NCBI RefSeq assembly: GCF_900497805.2
Contig: NW_020954599.1
Coordinates: 43,841,260 to 43,905,259 of the forward strand
DNA from: Vombatus ursinus
Lineage: Eukaryota; Chordata; Mammalia; Diprotodontia; Vombatidae
Reading direction: 5' to 3'
DNA: 64,000 nucleotides
The notes beneath the pieces are model-generated. The model was not told where the DNA came from, ran no database searches, and saw only the letters and a list, made by a program, of their open reading frames with translations. Position numbers and translations under genes: made by a program. Positions 21,367-32,238 of the stretch are shown here, one piece after another (position 1 is the first letter of the stretch; every line of letters begins with the position of its first letter).

Positions 21367-24197
21367 TTTTTTAATGGTATTTTTATTTATTTATTTATTT
21401 TTTGTTTTCAACATTTACTTCCACAAGATTTGGGGTTCCAAATTTTCACCCCATCTTGCCCTTCCCCCCACCCCAAGATGGCATGCATTCTAAATACCCC
21501 TTCCCCTAGTCTGCCTTCCCTTCTATCTCTCCCCCCCCTTCTCTTATCCCCTTCTCCTTCAATTTTCCTGTAGGGCAGGATGGATTTCTGTACCCCATTT
21601 CCTATATTTCTTATTTCCCAGTTGCATGTGAAAACATTTTTTTTAAACATGTGTTTTTAAAACTTTGGGTTCCAAATTTTCTCCTTTCCTTCCTCCCCAC
21701 CCACCCTCATTGATAAGGCAAGCAACTAAATATAGGTTATATATGTGCAGTTATGCAAAATACTTCCATAGTAGACATGCTGTGAAAAACTAACTCTATT
21801 TCCCTTAATCCTATCCCATCCCCCCCATTTATTCTATTCTTTCTCTGACACTGTCCCTACTCAGAAGTTTTTGCTTCTGATTGCTCCCTTTCCCAGTCTG
21901 CCCTCCTCTCTATCATTCCCCTACTCTCTTGTCCCCTTCCCCAATATTTTCCTGTAGGGTAAGACAGATTTCCACACCCAATTGAGTGTGTATGTTATTC
22001 CCTCCTTAAGTCAAATCCTATGAGAATAAGATTCACCCATTCCCTCTTACTGTCCCCTGTTTCCTCTCCACTGTAAGAGCCTTTTCTTTTCTGCTTGTTT
22101 GTTTTTTTCTTTTGTGCCATAATTTACCCCATTCTACCTCTCCCTTTCTCCTACTCCTAGTATATTCCTCTCTTACCCCTTAATTTTATTCTCCAGGTAT
22201 GACCCCTTCATTTTCAGCTCACCCTGTGCCCTCTATCTATCTATCTGTATCTATGTATATGCACATATAATTTTTTCCCCTCCAACTACCTTAATACTGA
22301 CAAAGGTCTCATGAGTTACAAACATCATCTTTCTGTGCAGGAATGTAAACAGTTCAACCTTAATAAGTCTCTTATGATTTTCTCTTTCCTGTTTGCCTCT
22401 TCATGTTCCACTCAAGTCTTGTATTTGAAAATCAAATTTTCTATTCAACACTGGTCTTTTCATCAAGTCCTCTATTTCACTGAATGACCATTTTTTCCCC
22501 TGCAGGATTATACTCAGTTTTGCTGGGTAGGTGATTCTTGGTTGTAATCCTATCTCCTTTGCTCTCCGGAATATTATATTCCATGCCAGAAGCAGCTAAA
22601 TCTTGTATTATCCTGATTGTGTTTCCACAATACCTGAATTGTTTCTTTCTGGCTGCTTGTAATATTTTCTCCTTGACCTGGGAACTCTGGAATTTGGCTA
22701 CAATATTGCTAGGAGTTTTCCTTTGGGGATCTCTTTCAGGAGGAGATCAGTGGATTCTTTCAATTTCTATTTTGCCCTCTGGTTCTAAAATTTCAGGACA
22801 GTTTTCCTTGATCATTTCTTGAAAGATGATGTCTAGGCTCTTTTTTTGATCATGGCTTTCAGACAGTCCAACAATTTTTAAATTCTCTCACCTGGATCTA
22901 TTTTCCAAGTCAGTTGTTTTTCCAATGAGATATTTCACATTGTTTTCTAATTTTTCATTCTTTTGGATTTGTTTTACAGTGTCTTGATTTCTCATGAAGT
23001 CACTAGCTTCCAGTTGCTCTATTCTAATTTTTAAGGAAGTATTTTCTTCAGTAACCTTTTGGACTTCTTTTTCCATTTGACCAATTTTGCTTTTTAAGGG
23101 CATTCTTCTCCTCATTGGCTTTTTGGACCTCTTTTGCCATTTGGGTTAGGCTATTTTTTAAGGTGTTATTTTCTTCAGTATTTTTTGGGTCTCCTTTAGC
23201 AAGCCGTTGACTTGTTTTTCATGATTTTCTTGCATCACTCTCAGTTTTTCCTCTACTTCTCTTACTTGCTTCTCAAAAGCCTTTTTGAGTTCTTCCAAGG
23301 CCTGGGACTGATTCACATTTTTCTTGGAGGCTTTGGATGTAGGAGCTTTGGCTTTGTTGTCTTCTTCTGGTTGTATGTTTTGATTTCTTTGTCACCAAAG
23401 TAAGATAATATAGTCTGCCTTTTTGTGCTGCTTACTCATGATCCCAGCCAATTACTTGAGTTTTAAACTCTTTGTTAAGGTTAAAGTCTGCTTCCAATGT
23501 GAAGAGTGTACTGTCCCAAGCTTTGGGAGTTTGTACAGCTGTTTTCAGAGGTACTTCTAGGGACCTGTAAATTTTCAGTTCTTCCAAGGTGGTATGATAA
23601 GGGGCGAGGTGTTTCCTCTCCACCTCCACAACAAGCTCCACCACACCAGCATTCCTCCTTGACCCAGGACCGTCACTCAGAACAGTGACCCAGATCCAAG
23701 CACCAGTAAAGCAAGAAATTCCTTCCTCAGCACTGGCAAAGAGATCCCAGCAATCCCCCTCTGATCAGCCACTCAGTTCCCCCTCAGTCTGTAGGCCTGA
23801 AGCTCAGGAAAAAGCCGCTGCCCCGGGCCGTGCTTGAGACTTGAGGCTGAGACCTAGCTTCTCTCTTACCACAGTCACAGGCTTTTCCCACTGACCTTCT
23901 AAAGTTGTCTTTAGCATTTCTGGGTTGAGAAGTCTGGAAACCACCACAGCTGCCCACGATTCAGTCCTCTGAGGCCTGCTCCAGGGTCGCTGCAGCCTGC
24001 GCACCCATGCTGAACTGCGCTCCTATCCCCACCCGGCGCGATATACCTTTCTGATCAACCGTCCAGGCTGTCTTGGGCTGGAAATTTTTTCACTCTGTCT
24101 TTTTGTGGTTTCTGCTGCTTTAGAATTTGTTTAGAGCCATTTTTTTAGGTATTTGGAGGGCTTTGGGAGAGAGCTCAAGACAGTCACTGCTTTCCCC
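21367..24197 (-). mobile_element. HAL1 (ORF1-only half-L1), complete copy B
   Basis: Same plan as copy A: 5' end at 24197 on the minus strand, GC-rich 5' UTR to about 23450, ORF1 about 23440-22430, a long 3' region and an A-rich tail (T/A-rich on plus at 21367-21410). An exact 16-bp target-site duplication tgacccactcattctt lies at 21351-21366 and 24198-24213. The target is the endonuclease part of L1 copy C. A (CTAT)n run at 22230-22255 is in the same place as in copy A. Confidence 0.92.
22430..23440 (-). pseudogene. HAL1 copy B ORF1, broken
   Basis: The minus strand gives the same protein order as copy A: EEDNKAKAPTSKASKKN, EVEEKLRVMQENHEKQVNG, the coil units QMEKEVQKVTEENTSLK, IEQLEASDFMRNQDTVKQ and NEKLENNVKYLIGKTTDLEN, then the RRM. 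The frame shifts at the same A6 run in the coil as copy A, plus other stops, and part of the C-terminal region is missing (the DLTASTL region is shorter). Not functional as it stands. Confidence 0.82.
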
Positions 24198-26539
24198 TGA
24201 CCCACTCATTCTTTAGGATTAGATTATTTACTTTCCAATTGATTTTTAGTATATCTTTTCATGACCCTTTATTACATGTAATTTTTATTGCATAATGATC
24301 TAAAAAGGATCCATTTAATATTTCTGCCCTTCTGCATTGGATTGTGAGATTTTTATGCCCTAGTGCATGGTCAATTTTTGTGGAGGTGCCATGTAGCACA
24401 GAGAAAATGTATATTCCTTTCTATCCCCATTCAATTTTCTCCAGCAGTCTACCATATCTAACTTTTCTAAGATTCTATTCACATCCTTAACTTCTTTCTT
24501 CTTTATTTTGTGGTTAGATTTATCTAGTTTAGAGAAGGGTAGGTTCAGGTACCCCTCTAAAATTAGTACAACTAGTGCAATACTAATACAACCTTCCATC
24601 CCTTAACTTCTCCTCTAAGTATTTGGATGCTACACCACTTAGTGCATATGTTTAGTAATGATATTACTTCATTGCCTGTAGTGCTTTTCAGCAGGATGTC
24701 ATTTCCTTCCTTATCTCTTTTAATTAGATCCATTTTTGCTTTGGCTTTGTCCAAGATCAGAATTGCTACCCCTGCTTTTTTTTTTTTTTTACTTCAGCTG
24801 AAGCATAATACATTCTACTCCAGCCTTTTACCTTTACCCTGTGTATATCCTTCTATTTCAAATGAGTTTCTTGTAAACAACACATTGTAGGATTATGGTT
24901 TTTAATCCATTCTGCTATCCACTTTCATTTTATGGGAGAGTTCATCCCATTCATATTCACAGTTATGATTACTATCTGTATCTTTCTCTCCATCCTACCC
25001 CTCCTGTTTATGCTTTTCTTTCTCCTTTTCAATCCTCACTAGAGTTTTACTTTTGATCACAACCTCCCTCAATCTGCTCTCCTTTCTATCCCCCCCTCCC
25101 TGTTCTTTCCTCTTTCCCCTACTGCCTATAGGCAAGGTAGATTTCTATACCTGAGTATGTTATTCTGTCCTTGAGCCAAATCCAATGACATTAAGGTTCA
25201 AACTATGCTCATCTCCCTTCCTTCTTTCCCTCTACTGTAATATGTCTTTGTGCCTCTTTGTGTGATGTAATTTGCCCTTTTCTGCCTTCTCCTTTCCCTT
25301 TCTCCCATTATAATCCCTTTTCACCACTTAACTAACCAAGTTTTTATCATTGCATCAAAGTCAACAAATCCACACCCTCTATGTATATCCCTTCTAAATG
25401 TCTTAATAAAGAAACCGTTCTCAAGAGTTACAAGTATATTCTTCCCATGTAAGGATGTAAACATTTTGCCCTTATTGAATAATATATTTTTTTCTTCCTT
25501 GTTTACCTTTTTATGCCTCTCTTGAGTCTTGTATTTGAAGACCAAATTTTCCATTGAGCTCCAGTCTTTTCATCAGGAAAGTCTGGAAGTCCCTAATTTC
25601 ATTGAATGTCCACCTCCTCCCCTGAAAGATTATTCTCAGTTTTACTAGGTAGTTGATCCTTGGTTGTAATCCAAGCTCCTTTGCCTTACAGAATATCATA
25701 TTCCAAGGCCTCCCATCTTTTAATGTAGAAGCTGCAAAGTCCATCCCATGATTCTTGTGCTGGGGAGTAGGGGCCTTGTTAATGGTTTTGTATGCTGTGA
25801 CCTCAGGCATTGGCAGCTGGAGGCTGGAGGCATCTGGTAGCTTATCTGGTGCTGAGCTAGAGCTGGTGGTGGTGGTATGTGCCTGGTGTTGGTGCTTGCC
25901 TGCTCTACCACCCTGGGGCTCAGTATCTCCCACTGGTTTGCTGAGGTAGGGCTTGCCCCTGACTTGCTGGGATGCCTCCTGTCTTGTATTGGTCCCCTTC
26001 AGTTATGGCAAGAGGGACTTTTCCTGTTAATCCCCCTAGCCTCTGAGCTAAAAGACTGCTGCACCTTCTCTTTCTGCTGGCTCCAGTATTCCAGGATTTT
26101 TCCTGGGGCAATATTCTCTGGGTTTTTCAAGATCAATAAGGGAGGATGAGAGTGACTTACTGCTTACTCTGTCATCTTGACTCCTGGAAGTTGAAACAGG
26201 TGACTTTCAAACATTCTGTCTGTGGGCTGATAGCTCCAAAAGCAGCCACTGCCACTGTCACTGCTTCTGCTGCCAATTCAGTCACTCCCAAGGCCTGCTC
26301 CTGGTTTGCTGGGGCCAGGTCTGTGCTGGCGCAGTCTGTGATGGACTATACTCCTCTCTCAGCCTGTAGCAACATACCTTTCCTGTTGACCTTCCCGGTT
26401 GCCTTGGGCTGGAAATCTGCCTCTGTCTCTTTGTGGTTCTGCTGCTCTAGAATTTGTTCAGTCTCTTTTTAAAGGTATTTTAAGGCATTTGGTGGAGAGC
26501 TCAGGCAAGTCCCTGCTTTCACTCTGCCATCTTGGCTCC
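24198..26539 (-). mobile_element. Rearranged L1 LINE (copy C): 5' half only
   Basis: The minus strand starts at 26539 with ggagccaagatggcagagtg, a canonical L1 start. It has two 5' UTR-like blocks, a short ORF1 C-terminal part, the long inter-ORF region (about 24960-25510) and the endonuclease, and then stops: its 3' limit is the stub 21349-21366, with no RT, no 3' UTR and no A tail. A 20-bp repeat with one mismatch, ttgatggtgatccatatttg / ttgatggtgatccagatttg, flanks it (21329-21348 and 26558-26577). HAL1 copy B sits in it. 18 extra bases (26540-26557) lie between its 5' end and the right repeat. Confidence 0.8.
25511..25933 (-). pseudogene. L1 copy C: 5' UTR fused to ORF1 C-terminal part
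   Basis: A single 140-codon open frame on the minus strand. Its first ~60 codons come from 5' UTR sequence (low-complexity THTTTTSSSSAPDKLP). The rest is the ORF1 C-terminal domain (TLKDGRPWNMIFCKAKELGL, FQGRRWTFNEIRDFQTFLMK). The N-terminus, coiled coil and RRM are gone. The junction is near 25735-25760. A deletion, or retrotransposition of a spliced L1 RNA, could explain this. Confidence 0.7.
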
Positions 26540-26602
26540 AACCCTGATATAAATATCTTGATGGTGATCCAGATTTGGCAGGCTATAGTTTGCCTACCCC
26601 TG

Positions 26603-26745
26603 AATTAATCCAAGTCCCTCATTTTACATATGAGGAAATTAAGGCCATAATTACAGAGGAAATTGTTGGCAAAACTGGAATTCATTAAGAGGCCACATGA
26701 TTCAAATCCAGCACCCTTTCCACTTCACCACAGTGCATATTTATG
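26603..26745 (-). repeat. MIR-like SINE, right part
   Basis: Continuation of 21175-21217: ccaagtccctcattttacat, ttcaaatccagcaccctttc, acttcaccacagtgc. Confidence 0.65.
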
Positions 26746-27290
26746 ATCTGAAGATGGATATGAAACCATAGCTACATGTGTGAAGTAATCATTAGAAATG
26801 AATCAGAAACTTACAGTCTAGTCTTCTGAGTAAACATTTCGTATGGCTCCCTTACAACCTTTGTTAAACTTAAAAAAAATAGCATTTCTTGGTTCCCCTT
26901 TAGTATACCAAGCTCTTGGGAAGCACTGTTTTTTGTTTTTTGGGTTTTTTTTTTGCTTTTTTATTAACAAAATAAGACCTTGGGGTTATTAAAACTAATC
27001 AACCAGCACTTATTAAGGGCTAACTATGTGACAAGCATTGGGAATATAAAAATAAGTAGAAAGACAGTACCTGTCTTCAAAGGGATAATAGACAACACAT
27101 AAAAGGAAGCAGAAAAGTAAGAAGCGGGAGAGAGGCACCTACTTTATGACAGGATGAGCCTGAAATGCAGTCTGGAGAGGAAGAAGACTTGACTGACCTG
27201 GGCACCCTCCTTAAATAGATGTTCTGAGAGGAGCCATCCTCAATCAGGAGAGGCGAAAGGGGTGGGAGAGTACTTCCCCTGAGTATAATT
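26746..27290 (-). repeat. Unassigned, then L2-like antisense tail
   Basis: 26746-26985 is not assigned. From 26990 the text caaccagcacttattaaggg, gctaactatgtgacaagcat, tgggaatataaaaata and agtacctgtcttcaaaggga is the antisense L2/MIR-type 3' end. The downstream part to 27290 fades. Confidence 0.45.
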
Positions 27291-27329
27291 CACATTTCAG
27301 ATATATTTCTCATTTATAAATTTAATTCT

Positions 27330-27520
27330 TTATGGGAACTTAATGAGAATTCAGTTTAAACTCCTTATCCTCTAAGTAAAGAGATTGAGGCCCAGAAAGG
27401 TGAGCTGATTTTCCCAATCATGACATCACTACTAAGCAGTAGATTCAGGGTTTGCTGGGGGTTCAGTTCTCTGGCTCTGAATTCAGTGCACTTTCTAGTA
27501 CAGCAGACTACCTCTTCAAA
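27330..27520 (-). repeat. MIR-family SINE
   Basis: Antisense layout: gagattgaggcccagaaagg, gagctgattttcccaatcat, ctctgaattcagtgcacttt. Confidence 0.6.
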
Positions 27521-28380
27521 GAGCACTTGAATGCAGATAAGTTTAGTTTAATATAAAACTTTATTCTTGTTTATAGTTTTAATGTTTCTTTCATGCTGAA
27601 TGGAAGGAACTCTAACTTGTCAAACCATTTATTTCTTGTTTTGTGTATTTTGAATTTTATATGCTTAAGATTTTTTATCTTAATTCTTACATGATTAATA
27701 TATTAGAGTTTTGATTTTTAAAGCATTCATTAATAATGATGAAAGTTCACACCTTTATACTTAAAACAGACTATATTCTTATATGCTGTATTAAAAAATT
27801 AACCAAATGATAAAATTAGTCTTAAAAATTGTGGAAACCATATTTATATATGTAAAAAATAAGTGCAAGAATATGTGCTTTATTTTAAAAAACAAAAGGG
27901 AAAATAGACCACACAAATTCTCCCCTTGTCATAGAAAGGTTTTCTAGGAAGATAGATCTGGACAAGGTAAGAAAAAAACTCATTCTTATATTTAAAGGAA
28001 TGATATGAATTCAGAGGTGCCACCAGAGAAAGGTCATCCAGTACTGGGGCTACTCAACTCTTCTTTTACTTCCATTTTCTCTGCAGAGAAGAATAATCTT
28101 TAGTGTAGAATAAAAATGGTTAGTAATACATGAAAATTGGTAAGATAAGACCCATAATTTGGACAGGAAAATTTAGGGTTATACCTTATTTAAAAGGAAA
28201 GGAATGGATAATAGAAGCAATGAAACAGCTTTGTATATTGAGAATATAAGCTCAAATGAAGAAATCTCAAAATTGGAGAATCATAGGAGGGTAAAATAAA
28301 TGAAGAGCTCAGGAAAAAAAAGATCAGAAACCTGGCCCAGAGATATCTTAGAGTAGTAATGGGAAGCTTCAGTTATATAT
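27521..28380. other. AT-rich stretch with possible L3 scrap
   Basis: Very AT-rich to about 27920. At 27940-28180 a piece (ctctgcagagaagaataatc, aaaatggttagtaatac) resembles the L3 text at 29130-29190 and may be a duplicate or second copy. No frames. Confidence 0.35.
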
Positions 28381-29578
28381 TCATTTCTTAGAGCTCTCTC
28401 TCCTTTTCTCTCTCATTTTCCTTTTCTTCTTTCCTGTACCCCTCCATCTATCTCTGTCTCTAAAAAACAAGTAGTTTGTATTTTGTTGACCTATTAATGG
28501 TAATTTCATTCTTCAAAAAAGAAGAGAAAGCAATAATAGGAAGTGCTATTCTAGACCTGATTCTGACCAATAAGGAAGAACGGATTGCTGAAGTAGGGAC
28601 AATGAAAGTATCAAGAGGAGCTGAATATGCTGTCTTAGAATTCATAAGAGCAAAAGAGAAGATATTTGAACATAGTGTGAAACTTGCACTAGGTTTCAGA
28701 AGAACCATAAAATCATAGATAATAACTCATGGCCTAAACTTCTGCTAGATAAGTTGACCCAAGAGACAAGAAAGAAATGAAAAAATGAAATTAGGAAAAT
28801 TGAAATTACTGTAATGGAGAAGAAAAAATGAACATTTCAAAGAAAATATTTGAATCGATAAGAAACTGATCATATTATCTTTATTTTAAGACTTCTATAG
28901 AAGATGAAATAAAAAACAGTTAATTGTGAGTGACCCTATAAAAATAATTTCAAGAATTCTAGTATTCAGCAATAGCTAACACTTGTTATATATTCTGAGA
29001 ACAATAATTTTTTTTTCATCTATAGCAATGTCAGGGAAAAGAGGAAGATCAAAGAACAGATAAAACCACCACTTACAGTAGATAATGGAAAACAGAAGTT
29101 CAAACTACTAATATTTTATTTTGCTTCCATTTTCTCTGAAAAGGAGAATAATTTTCAGAGAAGGAAGTATAGAATAAAAATGGTTAATAGGAAGTTGAAA
29201 TCTTTATATAAAAAACTTATCTGCTTTCAATTAATTTGAATTATTCAGCCCTGATATACTGCATCTTTAGCTACCAAAAGGACTAGAAGATTTGCTTAGT
29301 GAGTCCCTGACATTGATCTTCAAAAAATCCTAGAGAATAGAGATTGTTTGTTTGTTTGTTTGTTTTTCTAAAAATGAAGTTAGGTGATTTCAGAACTGGT
29401 TGAATAACCAGATCCAAAGAATAATCATTAATGGCTTGACATCAGCTTAGAGGGAGGACTCTAGGAGGTAGCCCTGAATTTTTGCCATTTACTTTGTTCT
29501 GTGTAACTTTTCTATCCATGGCTTAAAGACATTAATAAAATACCTGTAAAATTTTTGGATGACTCAAAGCTAACACAG
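28380..29578 (+). mobile_element. L3/CR1 LINE relic
   Basis: The plus strand carries CR1-clade text: the endonuclease end (frame 28476-28718), then RT-region phrases (ttcagaactggttgaataac, aatcattaatggcttgacat, ttggatgactcaaagctaac). Its 3' end follows at 29840-30185 after SINE insertions. It is strongly decayed. Confidence 0.65.
28476..28718 (+). pseudogene. CR1/L3 endonuclease C-terminal fragment
   Basis: 80 codons with ILDLILTNKEERIAEVGTMK, then AVLEFIRAKEK and ALGFRRT. In CR1 LINEs the matching order is L-D-L-V-L-T-N-(R/K)-E, a short gap, S-D-H-x-x-V-E-F, and then L-D-F-R-R. The SDH residues needed for nuclease action are not visible (RGAEYAVLEF instead). No start of its own. Confidence 0.65.
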
Positions 29579-29589
29579 AGACAGCTAGA

Positions 29590-29745
29590 AAACTTAGAGT
29601 GTTAAATATTAGACTTAGGGAAAAGACCTGAATTTTAATCCTGCCTCAGATGTTTACCAATTGTGTGACACTGAGAAGTCATTAAACTTCTTTGATCTGT
29701 TGTTTCCTTATCTATAAAATGAGGAAATTCTACTTGCTGGCTTCT
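29590..29745 (+). repeat. MIR-family SINE
   Basis: cctgaattttaatcctgcct, caattgtgtgacactgagaa, gtttccttatctataaaatg. Confidence 0.65.
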
Positions 29746-29840
29746 TGAGGTAGCAAGGTGGTACAATGTATAGAGCGCTGGATTTGAAGTCAGGAGTTAG
29801 AATCCCACCTCAGTCACTTACTAGCTATATATAGTCAATA
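29746..29840 (+). repeat. tRNA-derived SINE head fragment
   Basis: gtagcaaggtggtacaatgt, atagagcgctggatttgaag, tcacttactagctat: the 5' part of a marsupial SINE. The 3' part is missing. Confidence 0.7.
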
Positions 29841-30185
29841 TGAGTGAAAAGCGTGACATGGCAGATTAAACAAATGGATGAAATCTAATGTTTCCTTAAT
29901 AGAACATGTTGTACAACACAAAGAAAAAAAGTTATAGTTCCATTATACTCTGCCCTAACCAAATAACATTGAAGCTGAGGCTCGTGTTCTTTGGACCGTA
30001 CTTTAGGAAAGACATTGATAAACTGTAGCATGTCCAGATGGGGTTATCCAGAATGATGTAAACCTGTAAATCATTCCACATGAGAGTTTGTTGAAGGAAA
30101 TAGAGATGCTTAAGCTGAGAAAGAATAACTCAACGGGAACAGAATAAATTGTCTTAAAGCATCGTCCGTTATTCAAAACCCAGGC
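29840..30185 (+). mobile_element. L3/CR1 LINE 3' part
   Basis: acaacacaaagaaaaaaagt, atgtccagatggggttatcc, gagagtttgttgaaggaaat, agagatgcttaagctgagaa: the usual L3 order near its 3' end. Continues the copy at 28380. Confidence 0.6.
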
Positions 30186-30375
30186 AAGCATGCTGTCTTG
30201 AAATTGACATACAATACTGATGAACTTCTCCGGGCAAGCAAATTTTGATATAATTTTCCATGAGCCCTCTCAGTATCAAAGGCCTCGGTCAGGTCTACAA
30301 GCATGTGTACAGACCTCTGTTCTGCTCCTCACATTTATCCTGGAGTTATCAGGCAGCAAACATATCAACCATTCC

Positions 30376-30888
30376 TCAGCCCTTTCTGAAGCCACATTGG
30401 CTCTCAAGTAGATGACCATCTTCCAGGTGTAGGATCAGCCTATTAAGGAGGACTCTGGCAAGAATTTTGTCAGCAGTGACTAAGAGAGAAGCCACCCCTC
30501 CACCGAGATTGTCACAGGACAATCTATTTCCTTTGCCTGTAGAGAGATGAAGAATGGAGGTGTCCTTGAACTCCTGAGGGATAACTTCCTCTTGCCATAT
30601 AACCTTAAAAATTTCAGTCACATTTGTATGAGCAATGGACCCCCCCACACACACATACACATTGTAAATCTCAGCTGGAATAGAGTCAACACCAGGTGCT
30701 TTGCCACATGAAAGGAGCCTAATGGCATTCAAAACCTCTTCTTCAGTTGGAACTTCAGCTAGGGAGGGAATGACTTCAACCTGAAGTAAACAGTCAATGG
30801 CCTCAGCATTGATTGATGATGGTCTGTTGAGAACACTATGGAAGTGTTCAGCCCAACTCTCTAGCATCATGTCCTTACCACTAATCAT
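30376..30888 (-). pseudogene. RTE reverse transcriptase, N-terminal half
   Basis: 170 codons open. Order: LESWAEHFHSVLNRPSS, EVPTEEEVLNAIRLLSCGKA, PGVDSIPAEIYN, FKVIWQEEVIPQEFKDTSIL, KGNRLSCDN, ILARVLLNRLI, ESQCGFRKG. These are the fingers and first palm motifs of RTE RT. A short run VYVCVGGSI comes from CA-rich DNA at about 30640-30662 and is not family-like. The catalytic aspartates that follow in RT lie beyond the end of this copy. Confidence 0.85.
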
Positions 30889-31129
30889 ATGGCTCTATCA
30901 GCACTGAGTAGTTGAGGTCTTTGGCCCATAAATAACCTTCAGGGCACCAATAACAGTGCTTTGGATTGTTACAATCAGCATAAAACTGAATTTCATCTGC
31001 CTTCTTAATGAGTCAAGTATCTTACATCTCTCTAAGCTTCACTTATACTTTACTTTTGATGGAATTAAATGCTGTATTCTTAGAGATGGATGAACTACCC
31101 TGCTGGTAAACCCTGTGGAGTTCTCATTT

Positions 31130-32110
31130 TTAATTTGGCAGCTTCTGAATTTCCCCATCATTTTTATCAAACCAGTCTTGATGTTTGTGAATGTTCTCAC
31201 CCAGATAAGCAAATGAAGTGCCATACACCAAATCTCTGAAAGCTAACCACTCCTTTTCTGTTCCACTGCTGGCAATTGTGTGTTGGCTCAATTTTTCCTC
31301 CAACTGTTCCCACTCAGAGAAGTGCTCTAATCTGTCCACATTAATTCTTCTGGTAGTCATTTTGCCTTGGGCCTGCCACTTTTGTTGAATGTGCATATTT
31401 AACTTGGAGAGGATAAGTCTATGATCAGTGCAGCACTCCAAGTTAAACATTGCCTTCCTTACTTTCACATCCTGTTCATCTCTTCTTACAATCAAATAGT
31501 CTAATAAATGTCAATGTTTCCTACAAGGGTGCATCTATGAAGTTTTATTACATTTAGGTAAATTGAAGACAATATTGGCGATGAGGTTATGAGATGCACA
31601 AGTCTTCAGTAGCAAGTGATCATTGCTGTTACTGTTTCCAAATCCATTCCTCCCAAGGACTCCCTACCATATCTGGTAGTTTGAGCCTACTCTAACATTA
31701 AAGTCACCCAGAATTATAAGCTTGTCCTCTTGGCACATTGATAATGAGGGTCTCCAGGTCTTCGTAAAATTTTTCTTTGACCTCATCAGGATTTGTCATA
31801 GTGGGAGCATAGGCACTAATGATGGCAGTGTGGCATTTTCCTGTAAGTGGCAATCACATTGTCATGAGCCTGTCATTCACTCCTTTTGGTAGACACGCAA
31901 TCTTGTTGACCAGATTAGTTTTGATTGCAAAACATACACTAGCTTCATGTCACTCCTCTTCACTGTGGGCAGAAAAAACATGTATCCACCTCTGATTTCA
32001 GTAAACTGGCCTTCATTTAACAGCCTTGTTTCACTCAGGGCTGCTATTTGGAATGTGATACCTGCTGAATTCTCTCCCAGCAAGAGCTGTTCATCATTCA
32101 GGTCTACTGG
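31130..32110 (-). pseudogene. RTE apurinic-type endonuclease, broken
   Basis: The minus strand gives FQIAALSETRLLNEGQF, the E-containing nuclease start, near 32083-31877. Then in other frames comes the family order S-A-Y-A-P-T-M-T-N-P-D-E-V and, at 31495-31130, CCTDHRLILSKLNMHIQ, where D-H is the conserved histidine motif. The linker includes NVDRLEHFSEWEQLEEKL. Several frame breaks occur between the two ends. Confidence 0.8.
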
Positions 32111-32190
32111 ATTTTGTGTTGTCTATAAGTGTGCACACATTCCATGTACCGATGGTGAGTGGAATCTTCTTTGCAGAAACTTTTGTATTT

Positions 32191-32192
32191 GT

Positions 32193-32237
<45 letters not shown>
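32191..32237. repeat. (TG)n microsatellite
   Basis: About 23 TG units, inside the RTE near the start of its endonuclease. Confidence 0.95.

Positions 32238-32238
<1 letters not shown>

Noticed and set aside
30376-32110. Host gene for a craniofacial development protein
   Set aside because: The protein similarity is to RTE LINE ORFs that are often mis-annotated under that name; frames are broken and no exon structure is seen.
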